A stretch of DNA of 64,000 nucleotides from Pseudoflavonifractor_A sp022772585 (lineage in GTDB: Bacteria > Bacillota > Clostridia > Oscillospirales > Oscillospiraceae): the NCBI RefSeq assembly GCF_052065415.1, contig NZ_JBQHUB010000004.1, positions 75,500-139,499 on the forward strand, read 5' to 3'. Numbering within the stretch: position 1 is the first letter of the stretch; the number at the start of each line of letters is the position of its first letter. Positions 51,042 through 59,329 of this stretch are shown here, piece after piece. The notes under the pieces are model-generated. The model ran no database searches, was not told the origin of the DNA, and saw only the letters and a list, made by a program, of their open reading frames with translations. The translations under genes and the position numbers were made by a program.

Positions 51042-53030
51042 TCAGTTGCTTTCAAAATACTGGTCGATGGCGGAGAGAAGGCTGCGGGCCACGTCACCCA
51101 GCTCGCCGGGGATCTGTCCGCCGGCGGCGGTGGCGTTTCCGCCGCCGCCCAGCTTCTCCAGGATCAGCTGTACATTGGTATCTCCCATGGAGCGGGCCGA
51201 GATAATGACCCGTTCCCCGTCGGGGAAGAGGACAAAGGAGCTGTCGACCCCCGAGATGTTGAGCAGCTCGTCGGCGGCCTGGGCAGCGGTGACCCGGCCC
51301 ACGGTGTGATCCACCACCGCCACCGCCACGCCGCTGCGGTACATGCGTGCGTTGCGGATGATGTCGTAGCGGGCGATGGTGCCGTCCAGATCGTTCTGGA
51401 AGAGGCGGCGCACGTCGCCGGTGTCAGCTCCCGCCCGGCGGAGGAAGGAAGCCGCGTCAAAGGTGCGGCTGCCGGTGCGCATGGTGAACTGTTTGGTGTC
51501 CAGCACGATGCCGGCCAGCAGGGCCTCGGCCTCGGTCCGCAGCAGGTCGGCGGGCTCCAGCAGGTACTGGAGCAGCTCGGTGACCAGCTCGCTGGCGGAG
51601 GAGGCATAGGGCTCGTGGAAGTTGAGGGCCGCGTCGGCAATATAGGTGGCCGCGCGGCGGTGGTGGTCGATGACGGCCACTTTGTTGCAGGAGAGGAGCA
51701 GGTCCTCCGATATGGTCTGCTCAGGGCGGTTGGTGTCCACCACCACCAGAAGAGAGCGGGAATCGGCCTTGATCATGGCGTCCTGAGGGGAGAGGAACAC
51801 GTCCCGGTACTCAGGCAGGGCGGCCAGGCGGGAAGCCATGTCGGCGGCCGGGTTGGGGTTGGGATCTTTGATGATATAGACCGGGCTCCCCTTCTTCCGG
51901 GCGGCGGCGCATACGCCGGCGGCCGCGCCGATGCAGTCCAGATCGGGGAACTTGTGGCCCATGACAAAGACGTTGGACGCGTCGGCAATGAGCTCGCCCA
52001 GGGCACTGGACATGACCCGGCTCTTCACCTTGGTCCGCTTCTCCAGCTCTTTGGCGTGGCCGCCGAAGAACTCAAAGTTGAACTTGTTCTTGATGACCAC
52101 CTGATCGCCGCCCCGGGACAGGGCCATCTCCACCGACAGCGCGGCGTACTGGAACAGCTCCTGGAAGGTGTCGGCGTCCCGGCCCATGCCGATGGACAGG
52201 GTGGCGGGCATGCCCTTTGGGTTGAGGACCGAGCGCACCGCGTCCAGCACGGCGAATTTCCCCTCCTGAAGCTGAGGCAGACAGCGCTCCTCAAAGAGGA
52301 AAAGATACCGGTCCCGGTCATACTTGCAGAACAGGCCGCCGGAAGGGGCGGTCCACTCCTCCAGCTTTTCGTCGATGCCGCTGAGAATGGCGGATTTGGC
52401 GGTGTCGCTGACGCCCTTGAGCAGCTCCTCGTAGTTGTCCAGCGTCAGGATGGCGCACACCGGCCGGGAGCCGTAGTACTGCTCCCGGACCATGGAGTAG
52501 TCGGTGACGTCCACCCAGTAGGTGGTGGCCAGAAAGCTGTGGGCCCCCTTCTCATCGGTGCGCACCAGGTGGCCGAAGACCAGATACTTCCGGCCGGACA
52601 GCTCCACCTCGGCGGGACACTCGGTCTTGCCCTCCATGAGCCAGCGGGAGGAGAAGCCGGGCACCACGCTGGAGAGCTTGGTGTCGAACAGGTGCTCCCG
52701 CTCCCCGGTGAGCTGGAGAAAGCGGTCGTTGGACCAGATGACCTCGTCGCTCTCTGGCCGGAAGATGACCATGGGCAGGGGGGCGTTGATCATGGTGTCC
52801 TTGGTGGCCACGTCCACATTGCAGGTGACGTTGTCGATATACTTCAGGATCTCTTTCTGGCGCTGCCCGCTGCTGTGGCGAAAATAGAGATAGAGCAGAA
52901 GCACGATCACCAGCTCTGTCCCACCCAGAAGGGGATTGAGGGTAAAGGAGACCAGCGCGAAGACCAGCAGACACACAAAGTAGAGCTGCAGGCCGGGTTC
53001 CAGCAGACGGGACAGCTTCTTTTTCCGCAT
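51042..53030 (-). CDS. gdpP: Cyclic-di-AMP phosphodiesterase GdpP
   Basis: 662-residue membrane phosphodiesterase that lowers c-di-AMP. Two N-terminal spans (about 15-50), PAS-like domain (80-160), degenerate GGDEF domain (about 170-295, ending near SRGGDQVVIK), and DHH/DHHA1 domains with FVMGHKFPDLDCIGAAAG, VVDTNRPE and VIDHHRR. First gene of the operon; start ATG 53030 after AAGGGAG. c-di-AMP controls potassium uptake in Firmicutes, and trkA/trkH are 3-6 kb away. Confidence 0.95.
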   Translation of the reverse strand: MRKKKLSRLLEPGLQLYFVCLLVFALVSFTLNPLLGGTELVIVLLLYLYFRHSSGQRQKEILKYIDNVTCNVDVATKDTMINAPLPMVIFRPESDEVIWSNDRFLQLTGEREHLFDTKLSSVVPGFSSRWLMEGKTECPAEVELSGRKYLVFGHLVRTDEKGAHSFLATTYWVDVTDYSMVREQYYGSRPVCAILTLDNYEELLKGVSDTAKSAILSGIDEKLEEWTAPSGGLFCKYDRDRYLFLFEERCLPQLQEGKFAVLDAVRSVLNPKGMPATLSIGMGRDADTFQELFQYAALSVEMALSRGGDQVVIKNKFNFEFFGGHAKELEKRTKVKSRVMSSALGELIADASNVFVMGHKFPDLDCIGAAAGVCAAARKKGSPVYIIKDPNPNPAADMASRLAALPEYRDVFLSPQDAMIKADSRSLLVVVDTNRPEQTISEDLLLSCNKVAVIDHHRRAATYIADAALNFHEPYASSASELVTELLQYLLEPADLLRTEAEALLAGIVLDTKQFTMRTGSRTFDAASFLRRAGADTGDVRRLFQNDLDGTIARYDIIRNARMYRSGVAVAVVDHTVGRVTAAQAADELLNISGVDSSFVLFPDGERVIISARSMGDTNVQLILEKLGGGGNATAAGGQIPGELGDVARSLLSAIDQYFESN

Positions 53031-53082
53031 GAGGATCAGCTCCCTTCTGCCGCGGAAGCGGCAAGCGATTGGATAATAGCTA

Positions 53083-53111
53083 ATTATAACATAGAAAAAA
53101 GGAATTGTGGA
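53083..53111 (-). promoter_or_regulatory. Promoter of the gdpP operon
   Basis: On the minus strand TCCACA (53106-53111), 17 bases and a perfect TATAAT (53083-53088), about 50 bases before gdpP. Confidence 0.7.
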
Positions 53112-53126
53112 GGGATAGATTTCAAA

Positions 53127-53315
53127 AGCCCCCTCGGGGGCAAAAAATATGGGCACATGACGCCGGAAACGTGTTCAGACAGGATACGCCTGCTGCGGTA
53201 ATCGTACTATGGAGCGGAGTGGTGTCAAGAGGCCGACTTTTTCGGTTGTCCCCGGACGGGGACGAGAAAAAGGGCCTGAAAGAAGATATAATAGCCGCTT
53301 TGCGGCTATTATATC
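53127..53315. other. Gene-free stretch with three consecutive hairpins
   Basis: GCCCCC-TC-GGGGGC with A-runs on both sides (about 53128-53142); a long stem AGGCC..CTTTTTC..GTCCCC with its mates (53230-53277); and GATATAATAGCCGC-TTT-GCGGCTATTATATC, a perfect 14-bp stem (53285-53315). No gene seen. They may be terminators from both sides or remains of an element. Confidence 0.55.
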
Positions 53316-53360
53316 ACAACAGAAAATACTCTGAAAGCCTGTTTTCGGTCAATCTTTCTC

Positions 53361-53389
53361 TTGCGGGGCGGGGCTGGGACTGCTATAAT
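53361..53389 (+). promoter_or_regulatory. Promoter of ilvE
   Basis: TTGCGG (53361-53366), 17 bases, TATAAT (53384-53389). The leader is about 150 nt and can form ACTGCGG/CCGCAGT; no attenuation peptide is convincing. Confidence 0.65.
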
Positions 53390-53544
53390 GCTTCTAATAA
53401 GACAATTTAAATCACTAAACTGCGGATCCGCGCCCTGCTCCGGCGAACAGATAAGCCGCAGTATGGCGGTTTAAACTGCCGGCCGCGCCGTCTGGGCACA
53501 GGCGGCGGCGGAAATCAACCAAAACAGGCAGGAGGTCATCTCTT

Positions 53545-54609
53545 ATGAACCAATTCCCCATTCAGCGTGCCGCTGAGCTGAAAGAAAAGCCCGATCCCAA
53601 GTCGCTGGGCTTTGGCAAGATCTTCACCGACCACATGTTCGTGATGAACTACAATGCCGGCCAGGGCTGGCATGACGGACGCATCGTCCCCTACGGCCCC
53701 CTGAGCCTGGATCCCTCCACCATGGTGTTCCACTATGCCCAGGAGGTCTTTGAGGGCATGAAGGCCTACCGCCGTCCCGACGGCGGCGTGCAGCTCTTCC
53801 GGCCCATGGACAACGTGCGCCGGATGAACGACTCCTGTGAGCGCCTGTGCATCCCCGCCCTGCCCGAGGACGTGGCTCTGGACGCCATCAAAGCCCTGGT
53901 GGACGTGGAGCGGGACTGGGTGCCCAGCGAGCCCGGCACCTCCCTGTACATCCGTCCCTTCATCATCGCCACCGACCCCGCTCTGGGCGTCCACGCCTCC
54001 CACAGCTATCTGTTCTGCATCATCTGCAGCCCGGTGGGCGCTTATTATAAGGAGGGCATCAACCCCGTCCGCATCTACGTGGAGAACGACGACGTCCGCG
54101 CCGTCCGGGGCGGTACCGGCTACACCAAGTGCGGCGGCAACTACGCCGCCTCCATCCGCGCCGGCGAGCGGGCCGAGGAGCAGGGCTATGCCCAGGTCCT
54201 GTGGCTGGACGGCGTGGAGCGCAAGTACATCGAGGAAGTGGGCTCCATGAACGTCATGTTCAAGGTGGACGGCACCGTCATCACCCCCAAGCTCACCGGC
54301 TCCGTGCTGCCCGGCATCACCCGCCGCTCCTGCCTGGAGCTGCTGCGCTCCTGGGGCATGCCTGTGGAGGAGCGTCTCATCACCGCGCAGGAGCTCTTTG
54401 ACGCTGCCAAGGCCGGCAAGCTGGAGGAGGCCTGGGGCACCGGCACCGCCGCCGTGGTCTCTCCCGTGGGCGAGATGGGCTGGAACGACGAGCATGCCGT
54501 GGTCAACAACGGCCAGATCGGCGCCGTTACCCAGAAGCTCTACGACACCCTCACCGGTATCCAGTGGGGTACTCTGGAGGATCCCTACGGCTGGACCGTC
54601 AAGGTGTAA
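53545..54609 (+). CDS. ilvE: Branched-chain amino acid aminotransferase
   Basis: 354-residue PLP enzyme of fold type IV that interconverts Leu/Ile/Val with their 2-oxo acids. The PLP lysine is in TGYTKCGGNYAAS; VFEGMKAYR, SLYIRPFIIA and EEVGSMNVMF are typical. The length fits the longer, eukaryote-like group of this enzyme (about 350 residues). GGAGG precedes the ATG at a normal distance. It stands alone with promoter and terminator. Confidence 0.95.
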   Translation: MNQFPIQRAAELKEKPDPKSLGFGKIFTDHMFVMNYNAGQGWHDGRIVPYGPLSLDPSTMVFHYAQEVFEGMKAYRRPDGGVQLFRPMDNVRRMNDSCERLCIPALPEDVALDAIKALVDVERDWVPSEPGTSLYIRPFIIATDPALGVHASHSYLFCIICSPVGAYYKEGINPVRIYVENDDVRAVRGGTGYTKCGGNYAASIRAGERAEEQGYAQVLWLDGVERKYIEEVGSMNVMFKVDGTVITPKLTGSVLPGITRRSCLELLRSWGMPVEERLITAQELFDAAKAGKLEEAWGTGTAAVVSPVGEMGWNDEHAVVNNGQIGAVTQKLYDTLTGIQWGTLEDPYGWTVKV

Positions 54610-54628
54610 GAAAACCTGCCGCATATGG

Positions 54629-54660
54629 AAAACGGCCGCCCGAAGGGGCGGCCGTTTTTT
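54629..54660 (+). terminator. Terminator of ilvE
   Basis: AAAACGGCCGCCC/GGGCGGCCGTTTT, GAAG loop, six T's. Confidence 0.93.
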
Positions 54661-54683
54661 GGCGTTGGACGGCTGGGGGCAGC

Positions 54684-55529
54684 TCACCGGCAGATCAGTT
54701 CCCCCAGCAGGGGCTCGAACTGGACGCCCATCAGGGGGGGCGTGCCCAGCTCCAGAGTGGCGGCGGCGGAGCGCCGGACAAAGGAGACCGCCAGTTCCAT
54801 GCTGTCGGGAAGCGGCTGCCCGCGGAGCAGGGCCCCCAGCAGCACGCTGGCGAAGAGGTCTCCGGTGCCGGGGAAGCGGCAGGGCTCTTCATGCGTCTGG
54901 GAGAAGGAGAAGCGGCCGGTGTCCCGGTCGAAGCAGCCCGCCCCCACCTGGCCCGGCGCCAGGCTGACGCCGGTGATGACCACCGAGCGCCGCCCGTCCA
55001 TGGAGAGCAGCGCCAGCCATTCCCGCATGCCCGCCTCATCCCGGGGAACGGAGGAATAGGGGCGGCGGAGCAGAATGGCGGCCTCGGTGAGGTTGGGGGT
55101 GATCACATCGGCTTCTTCCGCCAGGGCCTCCATGCGGGCGCACAGCTCCGGGGTGTAGCTGCTGTAGGGCGTTCCGTGGTCCCCCATCACCGGGTCCACC
55201 AGCACCAGCGTGCCCGGGCGGCGAAAGCGGGCGATAAAGTCCCGGATCACGCCGATCTGCCGGGCGGAGCCCAGAAAACCGCTGTAAATGGCGTCGAAGG
55301 AGGCGCCCAGCTCGGTCCAGTGGGCCATGCAGTCCTCCATCTGTTCCGTCAGGTCCAGAAAGACCGCCCGGTCCGAGTGGGGAAAGCCGGTGTGGGCCGA
55401 GAGATAGGCGGTGAGCATGGTCTCGCACCGGCTGCCCATGGCGGACAGGACGGGCAGAACGATGGAAGCGGAGCAGCGGCCGAAGCCGGACAGGTCGTGG
55501 ATGGCGGCCACCTCGGGGGCGCGTCTCAT
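54684..55529 (-). CDS. Pyridoxal/pyridoxamine kinase family protein
   Basis: 281-residue PfkB-like kinase (PdxK/PdxY type) that phosphorylates vitamin B6 vitamers to give PLP precursors. Typical parts: IHDLSGFGRCS at the start, LVDPVMGDHG, DVITPNLTEA and PGTGDLFAS with the catalytic Asp and anion hole. ATG 55529 has GGAGGG upstream; the longer frame runs to 55628 across the tRNA promoter and is not real. B6 supply suits the PLP enzymes in the region, but that link is loose. Confidence 0.88.
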   Translation of the reverse strand: MRRAPEVAAIHDLSGFGRCSASIVLPVLSAMGSRCETMLTAYLSAHTGFPHSDRAVFLDLTEQMEDCMAHWTELGASFDAIYSGFLGSARQIGVIRDFIARFRRPGTLVLVDPVMGDHGTPYSSYTPELCARMEALAEEADVITPNLTEAAILLRRPYSSVPRDEAGMREWLALLSMDGRRSVVITGVSLAPGQVGAGCFDRDTGRFSFSQTHEEPCRFPGTGDLFASVLLGALLRGQPLPDSMELAVSFVRRSAAATLELGTPPLMGVQFEPLLGELICR

Positions 55530-55621
55530 ATGGGGATCCCTCCTTCGGGAAGTATCAGAAAACAGCCGGAAACAGAAAAGCCGGCACGGACCATTATAGC
55601 GGCTGGCCGCCAAAGTTTCAA

Positions 55622-55650
55622 TTGACAATTCACAAAAGGTCTGCTACAAT
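55622..55650 (+). promoter_or_regulatory. Promoter of the tRNA pair
   Basis: TTGACA (55622-55627), 17 bases, TACAAT (55645-55650), 20 bases before tRNA-Leu. Confidence 0.85.
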
Positions 55651-55669
55651 AATCGAGCATGACCGATGC

Positions 55670-55752
<83 letters not shown>

Positions 55753-55777
55753 AAAGGGCCGGCAGGACCCTATATGC

Positions 55778-55853
55778 GCCTCTGTAGCTCAGTTGGTAGA
55801 GCAGGGGACTGAAAATCCCCGTGTCGCTGGTTCGATTCCGGCCGGAGGCACCA
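55778..55853 (+). tRNA. tRNA-Phe (anticodon GAA)
   Basis: Acceptor GCCTCTG/CGGAGGC with one G-U pair, anticodon stem GGGGA/TCCCC with loop CTGAAAA giving GAA, T-arm GTTCGATTC, encoded CCA at 55851-55853. Co-transcribed with tRNA-Leu. Confidence 0.97.
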
Positions 55854-55893
55854 AGTCGGAGCAAGCTTTAGATGGCTTGCTCCGACTTTTTTT
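55853..55893 (+). terminator. Terminator of the tRNA operon
   Basis: AAGTCGGAGCAAGC/GCTTGCTCCGACTT, 14-bp stem, then a run of five or more T's. From 55894 to 56132 I see no gene or strong signal. Confidence 0.93.
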
Positions 55894-56132
55894 CAGGACT
55901 CAGAGTGCGCTCATGCCGCTGTTCCTTCTTTTCAAACCGTACCCACTTTGTTGGGCTTTGGTTTGGCTGCGGGCGTTGGCTGACCGCAGAATGGGACTAT
56001 TTTCCATATTTTCAAAATCACAGTACACTATTTTGAGGCCCTTCGCTGCCGGCGGCGAAGGGCTTCGCCGGGTTTGCAGCCCGAAGCGGAACGGCAGGCA
56101 GACAGCAGGACGGAAAAGAACGGAACATACTA

Positions 56133-56160
56133 TTGCAAATCCGGCGAGAAATGTTAAGAT
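56133..56160 (+). promoter_or_regulatory. Possible promoter of trkA
   Basis: TTGCAA (56133-56138), 16 bases, TAAGAT (56155-56160), 90 bases before the start codon. Confidence 0.45.
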
Positions 56161-56249
56161 TAAGAAGGCATTAAGATATACGCCGGGATGCGTTTTCTAT
56201 GATTTCACGGTCCCGCGGCGGGTACGCGGCGGGCAAAGGCGGGACAAAT

Positions 56250-57608
56250 ATGCAGATCATCATCGTTGGATGCGGAAAAGTGGGCAAGACCCTGGCAGAG
56301 CGGCTCAGCGCCGAGGGCCATAATCTGGTGGTCGTGGACCTGTCGGCCCAGAAGGTGGCTTCAGTGACCGACTCGCTGGACGTGATGGGCATCGTGGGCA
56401 ACGGCGCCAGTGTCAATGTGCTGATGGACGCGGACATCGGCAACACCGACCTGCTCATCGCGGTGACGGCGTCGGACGAGCTCAACCTGCTCTGCTGCCT
56501 CATCGCCAAAAAGGCGTCGGGCGGGTGCCAGACCATCGCCCGGGTCCGCAACCCTCTGTACAACCGGGAAATCGGCTTCATCAAGGAGCAGCTGGGCATC
56601 TCCATGGTCATCAATCCGGAACTGGCAGCGGCCACCGAGATCGCCCGGCTGCTGCGTTTCCCCTCGGCCATCAAGATCGATACCTTTGCCAAGGGCCGGG
56701 CCGAGCTGCTCAAATTCAAGCTGCGGCCGGAGTTCAAGCTGGACGGCTATTCCGTGATGAAGCTGGTCAGCGAGCTGCGCAGCGACGTGCTGGTGTGCGC
56801 CGTGGAGCGGGGGGACGAGGTCTTTATCCCCAACGGCAGCTTCGTCCTGCGGGACGGGGACGGCGTGTCCATCATGGCCACCCCTCAGGAAGCGGCCTCC
56901 TTCTTCCGGAAGGTGGGGCTGGAGACCCACCAGGTCCGCAACACCCTCATCGTGGGCGGCGGCACCATCTCGGTCTATCTGGCACGCCAGCTGCTGGAGA
57001 TGGGCATCGACGTACATATCATCGAGCTCAAGCCCGAGCGGTGCGAGCTCCTCTGCCGGGAGCTGCCCGGGGCCACCATCCTCAACGGCGACGGCACCGA
57101 CCAGCAGTTCCTGCTGGACGAGGGCCTTGCCAATGCGGAATCCTTTGTGGCCGTGACCAATCTGGACGAGGAGAACCTGCTGCTGGGCCTGTTTGCCAAG
57201 AAGCACTCCAAAGCCAAGCTGGTGGCCAAGGTCAACCGGATCTCCTTTGACGACGTGATCGACAGCCTGGACCTGGGCAGCGTCATCTACCCCAAATATC
57301 TCACCGCGGATTATATCGCCCAGTATGTCCGGGCCACCCAGAACTCCATCGGCAGCAACGTGGAGACCCTGTACAAGATCCTGGACAACCGGGCGGAGGC
57401 CCTGGAGTTCTATGTCCGGGCCGAGTCCGAGGTCACCGAGACCCCCCTCAGCGAGCTGGACCTGAAGCCCAATCTGCTCATCTGCTGTATCCACCGGCAG
57501 GGGAAGGTCATCTTCCCCCGGGGCCAGAACCGCATCAGGGTGGGAGATTCGGTCATCATCGTGACCACCTGCAAGGGGTTCCACGATATCCGGGACATCC
57601 TGCGCTGA
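56250..57608 (+). CDS. trkA: Trk potassium uptake regulatory protein TrkA
   Basis: 452-residue peripheral NAD/ATP-sensing subunit of the Trk potassium channel. Two RCK repeats: MQIIIVGCGKVGKTLAERL opens the first Rossmann fold and NTLIVGGGTISVYLARQLL the second, each followed by a TrkA-C domain. ATG 56250 is chosen; the frame extends to 56199 without a site. trkH follows after an inserted hairpin element. RCK/TrkA-C proteins are known c-di-AMP targets in Firmicutes. Confidence 0.94.
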   Translation: MQIIIVGCGKVGKTLAERLSAEGHNLVVVDLSAQKVASVTDSLDVMGIVGNGASVNVLMDADIGNTDLLIAVTASDELNLLCCLIAKKASGGCQTIARVRNPLYNREIGFIKEQLGISMVINPELAAATEIARLLRFPSAIKIDTFAKGRAELLKFKLRPEFKLDGYSVMKLVSELRSDVLVCAVERGDEVFIPNGSFVLRDGDGVSIMATPQEAASFFRKVGLETHQVRNTLIVGGGTISVYLARQLLEMGIDVHIIELKPERCELLCRELPGATILNGDGTDQQFLLDEGLANAESFVAVTNLDEENLLLGLFAKKHSKAKLVAKVNRISFDDVIDSLDLGSVIYPKYLTADYIAQYVRATQNSIGSNVETLYKILDNRAEALEFYVRAESEVTETPLSELDLKPNLLICCIHRQGKVIFPRGQNRIRVGDSVIIVTTCKGFHDIRDILR

Positions 57609-57626
57609 CGGATGGCGCCGCAAACG

Positions 57627-57774
57627 ATACTAAAATCTGTTAAAAAGCGTGAAACGCTTTTGATAGCGCGAAGCGCGTCAGATTTTTATGAGACGCCGTG
57701 ACGCACGGCATGTGCGGCACCAGTGTGCGCAGCACACGGAATTTCAAATAAAGCATTTTATTTGAAATTAGTAT
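57627..57774 (-). mobile_element. Multi-hairpin MITE-like element, copy 2 (inverted)
   Basis: 148-bp element, the reverse complement of the copy at 44866 with about 85-90 % identity. Terminal repeats ATACTAAAATC (57627-57637) and GAAATTAGTAT at the other end match in 9 of 11 positions. Stems persist though bases change: GTGTGC-TGC-GCACAC instead of GCGTGC-TGC-GCACGC. It sits between trkA and trkH, leaving both intact. Confidence 0.78.
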
Positions 57775-57801
57775 GAAACGACCGGGAGGGCGGATAAGGC
57801 T

Positions 57802-59241
57802 ATGAACGGCTCCGCGATCACCTTTATTATTGGCTGGATCCTGAATATTGAGGCGGCGCTCATGCTGCCGTCCTGCGCGGTGGCCCTGCTCTACAGGGAG
57901 CGCTGCGGCTGGGCTTTTGCGGTCACCATGGCGCTGTGCCTGGCCATCGGCGTGCCCCGTGTGATGATGGGCATGAAGCGGAAGGTGTTCCACGCCCGGG
58001 AGAGCCTGGTCACCGTGTCCCTGAGTTGGGTGATGATCAGCGTGATGGGGGCGCTGCCCTTCGTCCTCAGCGGCACGATCCCCAGTTTTGTGGACGCCCT
58101 GTTTGAGACGGTATCGGGCTTTACCACCACCGGCGCCTCCATCCTGCCGGCGGTGGAAGGCCTGCCCCGGTGCATGCTGTTCTGGCGCAGCTTTACCCAC
58201 TGGATCGGCGGCATGGGCGTACTGGTGTTCCTGCTGTCCATTCTGCCCCTCACCGGCGGTTACCACATGAATCTGATGAAGGCGGAGAGCCCCGGCCCCT
58301 CGGTGAGCAAGCTGGTGCCCAAGGTGCAGTCCACCGCCAAGATCCTCTACGGCATCTATATCGTTCTCACCCTGCTGGAGATCGTGCTCCTGCTGCTGGG
58401 AGGCATGCCGCTCTTTGACGCGCTGACCACCGCCTTCGGCACGGCGGGCACCGGCGGCTTCGGCGTCCGAAATGACAGCATCGCCGGCTATTCTCCCTAT
58501 CTCCAATATGTGATCACCGTCTTTATGATCCTGTTCGGGATCAATTTCAACGTGTATTTCCTGATCCTGATCCGGCGGGCGGGCCAGCTCATCCATTCGG
58601 AGGAGCTCTGGACCTATCTGGGCATCATCGGCGGCAGCATTCTGGCCATTACCATCAATATCCGCAGTATGTACGGTACGCTGGAGGAGACCTTCCGCCA
58701 CGCCGCCTTCCAGGTGGGATCCATCATTACCACCACCGGCTTTGCCACCACCGACTTTGACCAGTGGCCCCAGTTTTCCCGGACCATCCTGGTGCTGCTG
58801 ATGTTCATCGGCGCCTGCGCCGGCAGCACCGGAGGCGGCATCAAGGTCTCCCGCCTCCTCATCCTGATGAAGACCGTGCGGCGGGAATTCCACTGCTACC
58901 TCCGGCCCCGGGAGACCCGCTGCCTCCGGCTGGAGGGCCACCCGCTGGAGAACGAGGTGGTCCGCTCGGTGAATGTGTTCCTCATCACCTATGTGGTCCT
59001 CTTCTCCCTGTCGGTGCTGCTGGTGAGCCTGGATGAGTATGACCTGGTCACCAACTTCACGGCGGTGGCCGCCACCCTCAACAACATCGGACCGGGCCTG
59101 AACCTGGTAGGACCCACGCAGAACTTCAGCCTCTTTTCACCGGCGGTCAAGCTGCTGCTCACCTTCGACATGCTGGCCGGCCGGCTGGAGCTCTTCCCCG
59201 TGCTGCTGCTCTTCTTCCACCGGACCTGGAAGCGGTTTTAA
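57802..59241 (+). CDS. trkH: Trk potassium uptake channel TrkH
   Basis: 479-residue membrane subunit of the Trk/Ktr potassium channel, eight M1-P-M2 type repeats' worth of spans. The four selectivity-filter regions can be found: GFTTTGAS, GTAGTGGFG, TTTGFATTD and NNIGPGLN, each with the key Gly. GGGAGG lies upstream of the ATG, though spaced widely (about 10 bases). It forms a pair with trkA, separated by a 148-bp element. Confidence 0.94.
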   Translation: MNGSAITFIIGWILNIEAALMLPSCAVALLYRERCGWAFAVTMALCLAIGVPRVMMGMKRKVFHARESLVTVSLSWVMISVMGALPFVLSGTIPSFVDALFETVSGFTTTGASILPAVEGLPRCMLFWRSFTHWIGGMGVLVFLLSILPLTGGYHMNLMKAESPGPSVSKLVPKVQSTAKILYGIYIVLTLLEIVLLLLGGMPLFDALTTAFGTAGTGGFGVRNDSIAGYSPYLQYVITVFMILFGINFNVYFLILIRRAGQLIHSEELWTYLGIIGGSILAITINIRSMYGTLEETFRHAAFQVGSIITTTGFATTDFDQWPQFSRTILVLLMFIGACAGSTGGGIKVSRLLILMKTVRREFHCYLRPRETRCLRLEGHPLENEVVRSVNVFLITYVVLFSLSVLLVSLDEYDLVTNFTAVAATLNNIGPGLNLVGPTQNFSLFSPAVKLLLTFDMLAGRLELFPVLLLFFHRTWKRF

Positions 59242-59250
59242 CAGGACAAA

Positions 59251-59290
59251 ACGACAGATCCCCGCCGCGAACGCGGCGGGGATCTGTCGT
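59251..59290 (-). terminator. 40-base perfect palindrome, glnN terminator
   Basis: 19-bp perfect arms around a central AA. On the minus strand the stem runs into TTTTGT, so it most likely ends glnN; on the plus strand no T-run follows trkH. Confidence 0.65.
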
Positions 59291-59329
59291 GAGAGAGGAA
59301 TCTATGCGAAAGAAAAGAAAACAGCGGAG

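Noticed and set aside
45083..53030. Replication origin near dnaB
   Set aside because: dnaB lies in the gdpP-ftsH operon; no dnaA, dnaN or cluster of DnaA boxes was seen.
53388..53475. Possible attenuation peptide MLLIRQF before ilvE
   Set aside because: Its ATG overlaps the -10 box, so the predicted transcript would start downstream of it.
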